Under the pieces are notes generated by a model. That model was not told where the DNA came from, ran no database searches, and saw only the letters and a program-made list of their open reading frames with translations. Below are positions 10,653-22,540 of a stretch of 64,000 bases of DNA, piece by piece. How positions within the stretch are numbered: position 1 is the first letter of the stretch; each line of letters begins with the position of its first letter. The position numbers and the translations under genes are program-made. Source of the stretch: Colocasia esculenta (taxonomy: Eukaryota; Streptophyta; Magnoliopsida; Alismatales; Araceae); the NCBI GenBank assembly GCA_014218235.1, contig CM024760.1, positions 64,296,961-64,360,960 on the forward strand. Reading direction: 5' to 3'.

Positions 10653-12029
10653 CATAAAATTAAACATGTCCTTGCCACCCAGATTTGAGAGCCCACCCAC
10701 CTGACCCTATGGAAAACTGCACCCAGAGTCCCAGACCAAGTAGATCCTTCACCATTTCGAAAACGACATCCATTAATTTAAATACTTTGTCAGACAAATC
10801 TGCTTTGTGTATTAAATACCAAATCACATGTTATCAAATAGACCAAGAAATTCATCAAACCTTAAAACCGAGTGGAAAAATATGTTGAGCAGGAACAAAA
10901 TATGGAAGCCAAAACTGTGCATGGAGGCAAGCATATGAGATGACGAATTCAAAAGAGGACGCAAGTGAACAGTGTAGGGCTTGGGACAGATTAGCTGCGA
11001 AGTTTTTCCTTTTTTGGGTAGTTGAAGGAAAAAGGACCAAATGGTATAAAAGACCCCACAAAAAAAAACATCTCGTATGAACCAACAAGAAGGGCACATG
11101 GAAACCTCGCCCAAAAAGGACTGTTATTCCTCAGCTTCCTATTCTGAAACACCTTCGTGTCCTTACCCCAAATTAGATGTAAAGCTGCGACACCCAGAAC
11201 AAGAACAGAAGTGAGCTGCCTGAACAAAAACCATCATCCGGAGCTCAAAAATGTGCAGACGAGCGGTGAAATTGGGATGACCATTACAAGAAAAGGACAG
11301 AAACAAGCAACGTTAGGCTCGGAGGAGATTCCTCATGCTAAATATTTTCTCCATTTTCAGCAATGCAGAGGAGCACCGCTTATGTGAAGATTTCAAGCTC
11401 AATTGTGTAGATTAGATGACCTGCATATGTGAAGATTCCAGACCATCAGATTTAAAGGGGCTACCAACAATCCAAACCATGGAGATGGAAGTAATGTTTG
11501 CCTTATGAAGACATATGCAACCACTTAGCCCCTGTCTTCATATTATTCTCTTTGTTCTCTTTTAATTGAGCCATGCTTTATTGTGATAGACCTTAACTTG
11601 TTTATTAAGTATATTGTTTCTTTTGTTATACATATTCTCACACAGTACTTATTGACCACATAAGGCATATTGTTTCTCAATGTCCCTTAATTCAATTTTC
11701 TTACCTCATTTATTGTTGCTCTTGCAGTTCGTCTACTGCAACCTGTCTTGGTCCAAGGAGAAAGCAAGCTGATTTGGACAAATCACAAATCTCCTCCCAC
11801 CACGTGTGAACAATTTGATTTACTAACAATTAACTTCCTCTTCTGAACAATGATGTTTTATAATGAATGTGAACAATGATGTTTAGCACCAGTATGTGAA
11901 TGTGAACAATGATGTTTGATGTAATGATTTACTTTCATTAATATTATTTTTTGTTAAACTTTAATATGTTTTATATTATTAATGTGTTGTTTATTGTGAA
12001 TGAGTGGGTGTGAATGTGTTTGTGGATGT
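10653..12029. other. Unassigned region
   Basis: No gene, LTR boundary or repeat is recognised. Small open frames on both strands overlap each other and lack motifs. By the model proposed here it is the 3' part of the old CACTA element, between its second gene and its right end. Confidence 0.35.
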
Positions 12030-12466
12030 GAGATGTGGTTTACATAGCCGTGGATCTCTAAATGTAGGTGAATGTGGATCCATTTGAATACATTTACTAT
12101 TTTTTTTTGCTGAAACTAAACTGCTTATGGTCTACGTGGTCGTAGGGAAACATGCTTATGGTTTACATAGTCGTAGGGATGTACGCAGCCATAACTGAGT
12201 ATATCCTTAAAAAAAATATGACTACGGTTAACATCGCCATAGAGGAAAGGAGGATATGCTTATGGTGTTACTTACGGCTACCAACACCATGACAATAGTT
12301 CTATACTTACGGAGTTTAAAACACAGTAGCCCTAGGCCTTTAGCGTCGGACCTTAGCTGACGAAACCCTATCGTAGGGTAACACTGTAAGCGAAGGCTAT
12401 GTTTACGATTTTCAGTTCTCTACTTTCGGTGTTTGGACGTAAGCAAACCCTGATTTTTCTGTAGTG
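12030..12466 (+). mobile_element. Right terminus of an old CACTA element
   Basis: The stretch ends in tgatttttctgtagtg (12466), the inverse of a plant CACTA terminus (CACTACAGAAAAATCA). Inside it are repeated words of the type cttatggtttacatagtcgt, gactacgg and cttacggctacc in both orientations, which is a subterminal array. The element therefore extends to the left, and its second gene is probably the Transposase_24 pseudogene at 1500-10080. The bases after the end are CTT. No matching left end is visible, so it lies beyond position 1 or has been lost. Confidence 0.7.
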
Positions 12467-12567
12467 CTTTCTCAACATTAACATCAAGAAAGAAATAAGA
12501 CTTACATGTCTCTTTATCGGCAATATCTGAAATTGAGATCAAATTTGAAAAATGGTTAAGATCTATT

Positions 12568-12759
12568 AAATAACACTGAAAGTATTTAACATCAATATCA
12601 TCACCAAAATTGTATTAAAAAAACCATTACATAAACATTTTAAATAAAAATCTCTTGCCCATCAAATAACAATGAAAGCATATAACATCAATATCATCAC
12701 CAAAATTGTATTAAAAAAACCATTACATAAACATTTCAAATAAAAATCTCTTGCCCATC
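12568..12759. repeat. 96-bp tandem duplication
   Basis: Two copies, 12568-12663 and 12664-12759, share words such as acatcaatatcatcaccaaa and aaaaatctcttgcccatca and differ at a handful of bases. The second copy overlaps the 3' end of the minus-strand transposase open frame. Confidence 0.85.
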
Positions 12760-15700
12760 AGTTCCCACCCTTCCCATGTAACATGAATATCATCTAAATT
12801 ATTAATATCAACATCATCACTGCCTAGTATTATGCTTTCCACATCATTCTCAATGCTCTCCTCATTTTGCAAATCAAAATAATTTATTGGATTTGTCTTC
12901 CTCACCACACACCATCCTTGCTCTTTTGGATCATCTATGTACCATACTTGCTCCACTTGTGAGGCTAAAACATATGGCTCAGTTGTATGTAACTTATATG
13001 TAATGTTGACCATTGTAAAGTCTTCTTCTTCTCTCACTCCTCGCTAAATATCAACCTAGTCACATTTGAAGAGTGACACCGTTCTTGTAGCATAATAGTT
13101 CAACTCTAAAATTTCATCTAAAATGCCGTAATATGTCACTTCCCCTCAAATAGGAGATTTATCTTTTAAACTTGAAAATTTGAGGTTTTTGCAGACATGA
13201 CAACTCTACTATTTTGTGTGACCCTATGTCGTTCCACATGTCGAGTTTGAAAGTGAAACCCATTTACTAAGCAAGAGTCAAACTTCTTCACCATATTTAT
13301 TAGTCGATCATTTATGCAACGTATATTTGTATCCAACCCATCTCCACATTGTGCTTGCAAAGTGTCAACCTACATAACATGATGCATATGGGTTATCATC
13401 ACGAAAATTAATACATGTGGGTGAAAACCTATATTAAAATGAGAATGGTCTTCATCACTCACTTTACATTTAAACCATTGCTGAAATTCTAATGTATGAC
13501 ACCTCTCGATCTCCATTTCTGTTGACTGTGGTCTTTAACTCAGTATAAAACCAAGGTGCATACTATATAAAACACTTGTTATGAGATACACATATAAAGA
13601 TGTACAATTAGGAAATATATAATATACAGGTTACCATCTTACTTATTCGATATAAGGAGATATTGCCTCACAATTGAACAAGACAAATGAATGAGCTTGG
13701 TTCAACTCTTCATCGCTAAGATAACAATTGGTGCCGGTGCCTAATGGTCGGCCTGCTTCAGAAAAATTCTCCCATCCCTTTTTAATTGGAATGTTACCAT
13801 CATCTTCATTTCTTAAGGGTTGATTAAGCCATGTCTGAACATCATCATCTAAATATCTAACAGAAAATGTAAGTGTCTCCTCTGCGATATAGCCCTTGGC
13901 CATTGAACCTTCTAGGCATGTCGTATTTCGAACATAGGACTTAAGTCTCACTAAAAACCTAACAAATTAATATTAGACAAAAATCAGATTATTAATAGCA
14001 ATAAATGTTTTATAAATTTAGGCTTGACACATACCTTTCAGTGGGGTACATCCACCTATAATGTACAGGGCCAGAAAGTCTTGCTTCATTAGGTAAGTGG
14101 ATGAAAAGATGCACCATGATATCAAAGAAAGTTGGTAGGAAAATCATCTCCAAGTGACACAAAATGTTTACAACTTGTTGCCGTAGAGTATAGAAATCAT
14201 TTGAACATGATGTCTTTGAACATAATACTTATGAAAAAAATTTGCAAAGATTAGTAATTACAGACCTCAATTCCTTTTGTGCCACTCACCTCATTGCCAC
14301 AGGAAGTAATTGTTGGATGAGAACATGACAATCGTGACTCTTCAAACCCCAAATCTTTTTGCGATCGTTGGGGTTGACATGCCTTGATATGTTAGATGCA
14401 TAACCATCTAGAACTTTCACATTTTTAAAGACTTTACAAATGGTTTGTCTCTCAATGTTTCTCAATGTAAACACGGCAATCGGCAACAACAATCTATTAG
14501 AGCTTAAAGTTTGTGGCTGAAGTGCAATCATTATACCCAAATGTTGTAGATCATAACAAGCTTTCAAGTCATCCATAGTTTTTCCATCAATGTCCAAAAG
14601 AGTACCAACAATACTATCACAAATATTTTTTTAGATATGCATCACATCAAAATTATGTCGGAGAAGTAACAACTTCTAATATGGCAATTCAAAAAAGATA
14701 CTTTTTTTCTTCCATGATAAATAGTTGGTAGGACCTTCAACATTACTCATAGATGTGTCTTTCTTATATTTTCTCTTTACCTTTGTTTTAGCTTTACGAA
14801 CCTTACCAAAAGTATAGGTCAGTCCATGTAACTACTCCAATATATCAATCCCAGACAATGAATACTTCTCATTTCTTCTTTTCCATAAAACCGTCGTTTC
14901 AAAGAAATAAATTTGTGATCCTCTTTCAGTCATCGACGATGATTTGTGTAACAAAACTTCCCACTTGCTTTCAACCTTTGTGAACTTGTCTCTACATTAC
15001 ATGTAGGACAAGCTAGTCGACCCTTGCTGCTCCAACAAGATAGATAAGCATATGAAGGAAAATCATTAATGGTCCACACTAATGCAGCACGCATACAAAA
15101 GTTTTCACCTTTAGAAGCATCATATGTTTCAACTCTATGCCATAGTATTTGCAATTCATCTACAAGTGGTTGAAGATAGACATCAATATCATTTCTATGT
15201 CCATTAGGTCCAAGAATGATTAAAGATACAAAAATATTTTGTGGCTTCATACACTACCATGGAGGTAGGTTGTATGGTGTCAATACCGCAGGCCATGTAC
15301 TATGACTCGTACTCATTGTTCTAAAAGGATTGAAACCATCACTTGTCAAACCTAAACGTACATTGCGAGATTCTAAACCAAACTCATCTTTGGTAGTTAA
15401 AGCTTTCCAACAAGGGGAATCAGCTGGATGTCTCAATATACCATCTTCTTGGCGCTCAATGCTATGCCATCTCATGTTTGCTGAAAATTTACTGCATATA
15501 TATAATCTTTTCAACCTTGGAATTAAGGGAAAGTGCCGAAGAACCTTCTTGGCTATCGTCTTTCCAATATAAAATGCAATCATTTGGGCATGCATCAATT
15601 TTATGATAACCGTATCCTAACTTACTAATGATTTTTTTTAATTAATAAAATGTACTTGGCAATACCTCACCTTCTGGAAGAGCCTCATTCAACAACTTTA

Positions 15701-16217
15701 ATAGCATGTTGAAGGATTTGTTACTCATTTTACCCATACATTGTATGTTGAACAATGGATTATAAATAATAGTTTGTTAAAAGTCTTGCAACATAGATAT
15801 AATGGTTGTTCAACATCTTCCCGTAGATTTTCGAATGTACCATAGTCCCCTTTATTCTGATTAGCATAGATGTTTTCCATATATATTTTATTTTCCAAGC
15901 CAAATACATCTCGCAACATTGAACGCATACTACCATCCTTTGGGAGATCTTCACATGTAGAATCTAGGGATGTCGGACTACTTCAAGATGAATTAGGCAC
16001 ATGAAAGTGCCAAAACCTTGTCTTTGATGACTCCATTAAAGTATAAATATTCCCTAACTATGTTCTTGTCCCATTTACACATACGTGCACAATTCACACA
16101 AGGGCACTTGATACTTGACAACGGATTAGAATACCCACATGCAAAATCGATGAACAAGTCCACTCCATCTAGATATTCCATTGAGTACTTTGGCTTGTCC
16201 ATCCAACTCCAATCCAT
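12723..16217 (-). pseudogene. CACTA TNP2-type transposase, decayed
   Basis: Read from 16217 downward, the order of domains is that of a complete plant CACTA TNP2. First is a Transpos_assoc domain (MDWSWMDKPKYSMEYLDGVD, then IKCPCVNCARMCKW, 16217-15993). Next comes a linker segment (MRSMLRDVFGLEN, 15928) and the Transposase_21 core. The core reads HFPLIPRLKRLY and NVRLGLTSDGFNPF (15598-15254), then DIDVYLQPLVDELQILW and ALVWTINDFPSYAYLSCW (15250-14930). DUF4218 follows (GLKSHDCHVLIQQLLPVAMR near 14286, and 13951-13643), then DUF4216 (YVLASQVEQVWYIDDP, 13037-12723). Stop codons and frame changes, for example between PPW and MKPQNIF at 15253, break the frame, so it is a pseudogene. Its 5' side faces 17 kb. 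Its own 3' terminus is not seen, and the neighbouring CACTA end at 12466 points the wrong way to belong to it. Confidence 0.85.
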
Positions 16218-16439
16218 TTTCTTAATGACTACTTTACTCTAACAAAAAAAAATCTCATCATATACTCATTGACAAAAATAAATTTCAAAAAACATATTTC
16301 AAGTCCCCACAAAATGATTTCTACATGTATAATGATCATTCATATGATCCATACATACTTAGTTGCAGTTTGTTCTACATCACCTTCGTGGCTTCTCCAA
16401 ACAAGAGTTTCATAGCGAGATGCCTACAAACACAAAGAG

Positions 16440-17290
16440 AAAACATAGTCAAGTAAACTTCACACAATCGAAGGAGGGGATGGGGAGGGCTGGGAGGCCA
16501 ACAGAGGCTGGCTGGGGACTAGATTCGAAGGAGGGGATGGAGAGGGTTGGAGAAGACAACAGAGGCTAGCTGGGGAGTACAATTGGAGGAGGGGATGGGG
16601 AGGCCAACGAAGGTAGGGTGTCACTGTCTGGGGAGGCCAACGGAGACGGTGTGGTGCCGATTGGGGAGACCAACTCTCAATAGAGGTGGGGGGGCTCTCA
16701 CTGGTGAGGCTAACACTCAACAGGATGGGATGGCCAATGGAGGAAATGGACGGCCGACGCATAGATGGCGGAGGTAGACTGGTGGTCTGACGAAAGGAGA
16801 TTAGTTGAGAGATAGAGAGTGAGAAAGAGAAAGACACAGAGAGAGGGAGAGAGAGGGAGAAGGTAGGAGGGAGGGAGAGGCACCTGCTGCAAGAGGGTTT
16901 TCTTGCAAATTCTGAAATTGCCGGTGGTGCAGTAGCATTCATCGCACATCAGAGTCATAGGAGGGGCACCGAAGTGGCAGGTAGCCTGGGTGACCGTCAG
17001 GGATGGCAAAGCGCAGTAGGTTTTAGATTTAGGACTTCGATCGTGGAGGGAAAAAGGGGTTTTTGGTACCTCAATCTCACCAGAACGGATGCACCTCGAT
17101 CTCACAGGCGGGAATGGCCTCAACCTCGCCCATTGCACAGAAGAATAGTGGGAGAGATCGGGGATGGCAGAGCACAGGGGAGGAGGGTTTTGTTTTGAGA
17201 GAGAGAGATGAACTGTAGCCGATCGGGAGAGGAGGGGTTTTTGGGTTTTATTTTGAGAGAGAGAATGGCTGAGAAGAGGCAAGATTTGTG
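16440..17290 (-). promoter_or_regulatory. Purine-rich leader region of the minus-strand CACTA
   Basis: This stretch is G/A-rich on the + strand (C/T-rich on the coding strand), with degenerate repeats such as gaggggatggggagg, ggccaacagagg and tttgagagagaga. It lies just upstream of the minus-strand TNP2 start and likely holds promoter and untranslated leader. Open frames here on both strands are low-complexity. No specific promoter box can be assigned. Confidence 0.4.
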
Positions 17291-17865
17291 TGAGAGAAGC
17301 CCGCCAACAAACTTTTTGAGTCTATTCTTATAGTTCTCCAAGTTTTTACGCAGTAGTCAATATTTATTCTTACGGTGTACTTATGTTGTTGGAGATGTAA
17401 TATTAAAATATTATAGTAGCTAATATCCTTATGAAATGAGAAACCATAACCAACTTTCCATATGTGTTGCCCACTTTTGTTGTGGTGCGTATAAGTTGAC
17501 ATCCATATATTAATTTGAAGGCCTGGTGCCAGGTCGTCCTTTGAAATCCTTGCTAGGTTACTACAATGAAATGAAGTCCTACAATTAGTTTTATAACTAC
17601 AGTGAGAAAATCCTACTACCTTCTATGCAACTCCTCATCAGCATTTTCTTTGATGCAACGTAAGAAACCAGTGGGATCTCAATGGCAAGTACCAACATGC
17701 ATTGTGAATAAAGTATATGCGAACTTTACTGTTGTGCCTTTAATTCAATTTTTTATATTTGTTCATTTGTCTTCTTCTTGGATTTGATTGTTAATAAGTA
17801 TGTATTCGTCTTCCAAACGACATGATCAACTCCGTGTAGGTGGTTTGGACACCTATACCATAAAA
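17291..17865. other. Unassigned segment with possible CACTA subterminal words
   Basis: Around 17325-17390 there are words such as cttatagttctcc and cttacggtgtacttatg that resemble the subterminal words at 12030-12440. They may be the remains of the 5' end of the minus-strand CACTA. No TAGTG terminus is found. The rest is AT-rich and unrecognised. Confidence 0.3.
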
Positions 17866-17869
17866 ATGT

Positions 17870-18095
17870 GATCAAATCTTAGTAACTGCCGATCTATGAG
17901 ATAGGGGAAAGCTTAAAATGAGATGGTGCAATATTATTGGGAAGAACATTGACTTCTTGATTTTAAACACTAATATAGCATTTGATAGAAATTTTTAGTT
18001 GAAAAGAATTTATGTAGCCAACCCCAAATAATGGGATAAAGCTATCACCATGATGATGATGATGACGACGACAACGACGATGATGATGATGTTGG
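17870..18095 (+). mobile_element. RTE-type LINE 3' end with (GAT)n tail
   Basis: The sequence tttgatagaaatttttag, then tatgtagccaaccccaaata and atgggataaagctatc, followed by a (gat)n/(gac)n run at 18050-18095, is the characteristic 3' end of plant RTE-clade LINEs. There the end of the reverse transcriptase ORF reads DR...RIHVADP..WDKA and is followed by a trinucleotide tail. Here the frame reads FDRNF-stop-LKRIYVANPK, so it is decayed and 5'-truncated. Confidence 0.65.
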
Positions 18096-18301
18096 GTTAT
18101 GATTTGTATAATGATTGATTTGATGTTTGAATGCTTAAATGTTTTTGATAATGACATAATTGATGTTGAAATGACACGAGGAGACATGATCAAATGAGAT
18201 AACTCTATGACCATATTTGCCTTCATGATATCTTACTTGAACTATCTTTTATATAGGTGAGAATGAAAGTACAAGACAAGAAGCAAAACTCAAGCACAAA
18301 A

Positions 18302-20120
18302 TGTAACGACCCAAGAATCCGATACTCAAAACCCTCCAAGTACCTGACCCTTGGACCGCCACCCACATATCCGAAGACCCGGAAGGGTTAGAAATATGTC
18401 TAGTGAGATATACAACAAGTTACAATAGCTAAACAACATGAAGAAATACAACAGTGGAAGAAAGAAATATACCCAATGTCCTAGATAATAATTCAAGTGC
18501 AAAAAAGGAAATACTAACCACTGCTAATGCTGCTGACCACAAGTGGCACGATGCTGACCGTCTGAACACGAGCACCGGCTCCCTCGAACTCAAACCTGGA
18601 AGGAAGTAAGGGGGGGATGAGCTTCGTGAACGAAGCCCAGCAGGGAACCCAACCCCTCACCGGTTCGACAACAAAAACAAGAACAACACAGCTAAACTAG
18701 GCAGGAAGAACAGTGGAACTAAAGTAAACAAGCTAACTACACTAAGCGGAAGGGCGGTGGTAACTCAAGCAACAAGACTACTAACTGAACAGGTGATATA
18801 ATAAAATAATAACACAACTGAGTAAGTATTGAAATAAATAAACAGAAAATACTCAAGTCCACAAGTACCGCCAACACGGCACAACAATGCACAGTCTCAA
18901 CCTCGGTAAACGTGCTACGAGCACGCCACAAAAGTACACAAGTAGACGATAAAACCCTCATCTGGACAACACACACTAGCCACAACACAACCTCTACTAG
19001 TTAGTGGTCAGGTGAGCCCACCAGCATCTTACCGCTCGACCACGAGTCCAGGTTTCCCCTCCCGTCAGAGTGAGACACATGGACAAACACAATCACAAGC
19101 CGTAGTCTGGCCAGACTACGGTCCCACGCTTGACCTTCTGACACAGCTCTGGAACTGTGTAAGGCGAGTCAGTGAGAACGGACTAGCTGGCCTGCACCGC
19201 AACATTCAAAACTCCATGTGACCCGACCAAACTAAGTGAGCTCACCAAACGACTCAACGCCGCTGTCCAACACTATTTTCCCCTTCGTCTGGAGAAACGC
19301 TCGACGGACGCATTCCTGGATCGGAGACCACCCTGAATGGGCCCACGAGGATGGGGGTCCCGGGGAATGGTAACAACCCAAAAGCGCACCGTGCGCTAGG
19401 ACAAGCCCTCAAGTGTCACAACACTTGGCAAAGACTAGTAAGGCGCAGTGCTAGGGAGTCAGCACAAGCGTCACAGGTAAGGTACGAAAACGCAATGGGG
19501 AAGCAGACCCGCTAAGGTACCCAACTGACGGTCAACCTCAAAAAGCCTATATTACCACCCCACATAGTCGGTCGGACCTCGAAACTCACCCTATGGGTGC
19601 CAAAAACCCCAGTACGACTATCCGGGTCAACCGGTCAAACGGCCCTATCGGCCCGATCGGAGCTGACCCGAGCAGACCCAAAAATCGAGGAACCTAGCAC
19701 GGCGACTCAAAAGGCATATATTACCACCTCAGACAGTCTGTCGGCCCTCGGAACCCACCCCATGGGTGCCGGAAACCCCAGCACGACTATCCGGGTCAAC
19801 TGGTCAAACGGCCCTATCGGCCCGGTCAAAGCCGACCCGGGAAGACACGAAAATCGAGGAACCTGGTATGGTGGTCGTCAAAACCCTACCAGCACAATGT
19901 GTCGCAGACCTGGGCCACACGCCCCCTCCCATCCCATCTCCCACCGATCCCCTGTCTCTACGACAGGGAGGGGAGGAAGGGAAGGGGAAGGGGGAGGGCC
20001 ACCAGCCATCACCGGCCACCACCGGCGCGCCCCACTGGCAGCAGGGGCAAAGCGGTGGCGCGACCTCCTCAAGGCGGCAGACAGAGCGGTGGAGGCCTCC
20101 TCCTCCACGGTGTAGGTGCA
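18302..20120 (-). repeat. Left arm of the LTR palindrome
   Basis: Reverse complement of the right arm. It includes two tandem 169-bp subunits (starting near 19597 and 19766, both beginning tgccaaaaaccccag/tgccggaaaccccag). It carries the hairpin gcttcgtgaacgaagc at 18621-18636. It begins exactly at an LTR-type end (TGTAACGACCC) with unrelated DNA on its left. Confidence 0.75.
18621..18636 (-). other. LTR hairpin, left arm copy
   Basis: gcttcg-tgaa-cgaagc, a perfect 6-bp stem with a 4-base loop about 320 bp from the LTR-type end. The same stem is in the right arm. Confidence 0.6.
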
Positions 20121-20137
20121 TGCGAGAGAAAGTGAGT

Positions 20138-20178
<41 letters not shown>

Positions 20179-20264
20179 GGTGGCTTGCGGGAGGGGGAAG
20201 AAGAAGGGAAGGAGGGGGGTTTCCCCTTCCGAAAATAGGATAGGCGGCCTTTTTCGGATCCCCT
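20121..20264. repeat. Centre of the palindrome with (GA)n microsatellite
   Basis: A non-palindromic spacer of about 145 bp containing gtgagtgagtgagag and a (ga)n run at about 20141-20176, then purine-rich sequence. It separates the two inverted arms. Confidence 0.7.
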
Positions 20265-22540
20265 ACACTGCGCCGTGGAGGAGGAGGCCTCCACCGCTTT
20301 GTCCGCCGCCTGGAGGAGGTCGCGCTGCCGACTTCCCCCTGCTACCGCTGCTGTGCCGAGCCCCGCCGCACTGTTGCCTTCTTCCTCCCCTGCTCAAGCT
20401 CGCCGCCGCCGCTGTGCATGTTCTGCCGCCCTTCGCCGTCGCCGCTTGGGGTCGCCGCCGGCGGATCCTACAGGCGAGGTAGGGACTCTCCTCCCCTTCC
20501 GGCATCGACCGGACCTCCCCCTACTTCGTACGCTGCCGTGGTCCCCCCCTTCCACTGCTCCCGCTCTCTCTCTGTCTCCCTTTCTCTTTCCTGGTGTCGG
20601 GCATGGCCGGGGAGCGCCCGGCGGCGACCGGCGCCCCTCCCCGGTGCCGGTGTGGCGCGCCGGCGATGGCCGGTGGCCCTCCCCCTTCCCCTTCCCTTCC
20701 ACCCCTCCCTGTCGCAGAGACAAGGGATCGGTGGAAGATGGGATGGGAGGGGGCTGGCGCAGTGTGCCAGCCCCTGGCACGGCTGGTGCATTGTGCCAGC
20801 AGTGGCCTTCTCGGCATAGTGCGCCGAGGGGCGTGTGGCCCAGGTCTGCGGCACATTGTGCCGGTAGGGTTTTGACCCCTTGTTGGGCCTTCCAAAGTCT
20901 ATTTTTCACGCCATTTTCGGCGTTGGGGTCGTCCCGGCTATACCAGTGGGCCAGTCTAGGGTTGATGACCACCGTACCAGGTTCTTCGATTTTTGTGTCC
21001 GCCCGGGTCGGCTCCGACCGGGCTGACAGGGCCATTTGACCGGTTGACCTGGACAATCATGCTGGGTTTTTCGGCACCCACGGGGTGGGTTCCGAGGGCC
21101 AACAGACTATTCGAGGTGGTCATATATGCCTTTCGAGTCGCCGTGCTGGGTTCCTCGGTTTTTGGGTCTACCCGGGTCGGCTCCAACCGGGCCGATAGGG
21201 CCATTTGACCGGTTGATCCAGACAGTCGTGCTAGGGTTTTTAGCACCCCTGGGGTGAGTTCTGAGGGCCGACCGACTATTTGGGTTGGTAATATAGGCTT
21301 TTCTTGGTTGATCGTCAGTTGGGTACCTTAGCGGGTCCGCTTCCGCGTTGCATTTTTGTACCGTACATGTGATGCTTGTGCTGACTCCCTAGCACTACGC
21401 CTTACTAGTCTTCGCCCGGTGTTGCGACACTTGAGGGCTTGTCCCAGCGCATGGTGCACTTTTTGGTTGTTACCGTTCTCTGGGACCCCCATCCTCGTGG
21501 GCCCGTTGAGGGTGGTCTCCGAGCCACAAGTGCGTCCGTCGAGCGTTTCTCCAGACGAAGGGGAAAATGGTGTTGGACAGCGGCGTTGAGTCGTTTGTTG
21601 AGCTCACTTAGTTGGTCCGGGTCCCGCGGAGTTTGGAGTGTCGCGGTGCAGGCTAGCTAGTTTGTTCTAACTGCCTCACCTTACACGGTTTCGGAGCCGT
21701 GTCGGGAAGTCAGGCGTGGGACCGTAGTCCGGCCAGACTACGGCTTGTGGTTGTGTTTGTCCACACGTCTCACTCCGACAGGAGGGGAGACCTGGACTCG
21801 TGGTCGGGCGATAAGACGCCGGTGGGCGCACCTGACCACTGACTAGTAGAGGTTGTGTTGTGGCTAGTGTGTGTTGTCCAGACGAGGGTTTTACTATCTG
21901 CTTGTGTAGTTTTGTGTCGTGCTCGGAGCATGTTTACCGAGGTTGAGACTGTGCGTTGTTGTGCCGTATTGGCGGTACTTGTGGACTTGAGTATTTTTCG
22001 TTTATTTATTTCAATACTTGCTAAGTTGTGTTATTATTTTATTTTATCACATGCTCAGTTAGTAGTCTTGTTGCTCGAGTTACCACCGCCCTTATGCTTG
22101 GTGTAGTTAGCTTGTTTACTTTAGTTCCACTATTCTTTCTGCCTAGTTTAGCTTTATTGTTCTTATTTCCGCTGTCGAACTGGTGAGGGGTTGGGTTCCC
22201 TACTGGGCTTCGTTCGCGAAGCTCATCCCCCCTTTACTTCCTTCTAGGTTTGAGTTCGAGGGAGCCGGTGCTCGTGTTCAGACAGTCAGCGTCGTGCCGC
22301 TTGTGGTCAGTAGCGTTAGCAGTGGTTAGTATTTCCTTTTTTGCACTTGAATTATTATATGGGACATTGTGTATATTTCTTTCTTCTGCTGTTGTATTTC
22401 TTCATGTGTTTAGCTATTGTAACTTGTTGTATATCTTACTAGATGTATTTCTAACCTTTCCGGGTCTTCAGATCTGTGGGTGGCGGTCCAAGGGTCAGGT
22501 ACTTGGAGGGTTCTGGGTATCGGATTCTTGGGTCATTACA
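20265..22540 (+). repeat. Right arm of the LTR palindrome
   Basis: Copies the left arm in inverse order. It has extra sequence at about 20360-20640 and 20750-20850 that the left arm lacks, and the same pair of about 169-bp subunits at 20970-21310. It ends gggtcattaca directly before the primer-binding site. Confidence 0.75.
22207..22222 (+). other. LTR hairpin, right arm copy
   Basis: gcttcg-ttcg-cgaagc, a perfect 6-bp stem. The stem is the same as in the left arm while the loop differs. It is followed by ctcatccccc. Its position about 320 bp before the primer site suggests a place in the R/U5 part of the transcript. Confidence 0.6.

Larger units (their letters stand above)
18302..22540 (+). 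mobile_element. Palindromic LTR region of a gypsy-like element
   Basis: The segment starts TGTAACGACCCAAGAATCC and ends ggattcttgggtcattaca, so its two ends are near-perfect inverted copies. The inverse relation continues through almost the whole 4.2 kb. The left arm (18302 to about 20120) is the reverse complement of the right arm (about 20265-22540), with extra insertions in the right arm. A (GA)n-containing spacer lies at the centre. Immediately after 22540 comes a tRNA-iMet primer-binding site, so the right arm is the 3' part of a + strand 5' LTR of Tekay-like type. No primer site lies left of 18302. It is either one LTR that has become palindromic or two LTRs joined head to head. Open frames inside it (up to 254 codons) are GC-rich artefacts. 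Confidence 0.75.

Noticed and set aside
10824..11227. Overlapping minus-strand open frames of 78-96 codons
   Set aside because: Three overlapping frames are open without motifs. Chance in AT-rich DNA is more likely.
19597..21056. Open frames of up to 254 codons on both strands
   Set aside because: They lie in the GC-rich palindromic LTR, overlap each other on both strands and have mirrored counterparts in the other arm.
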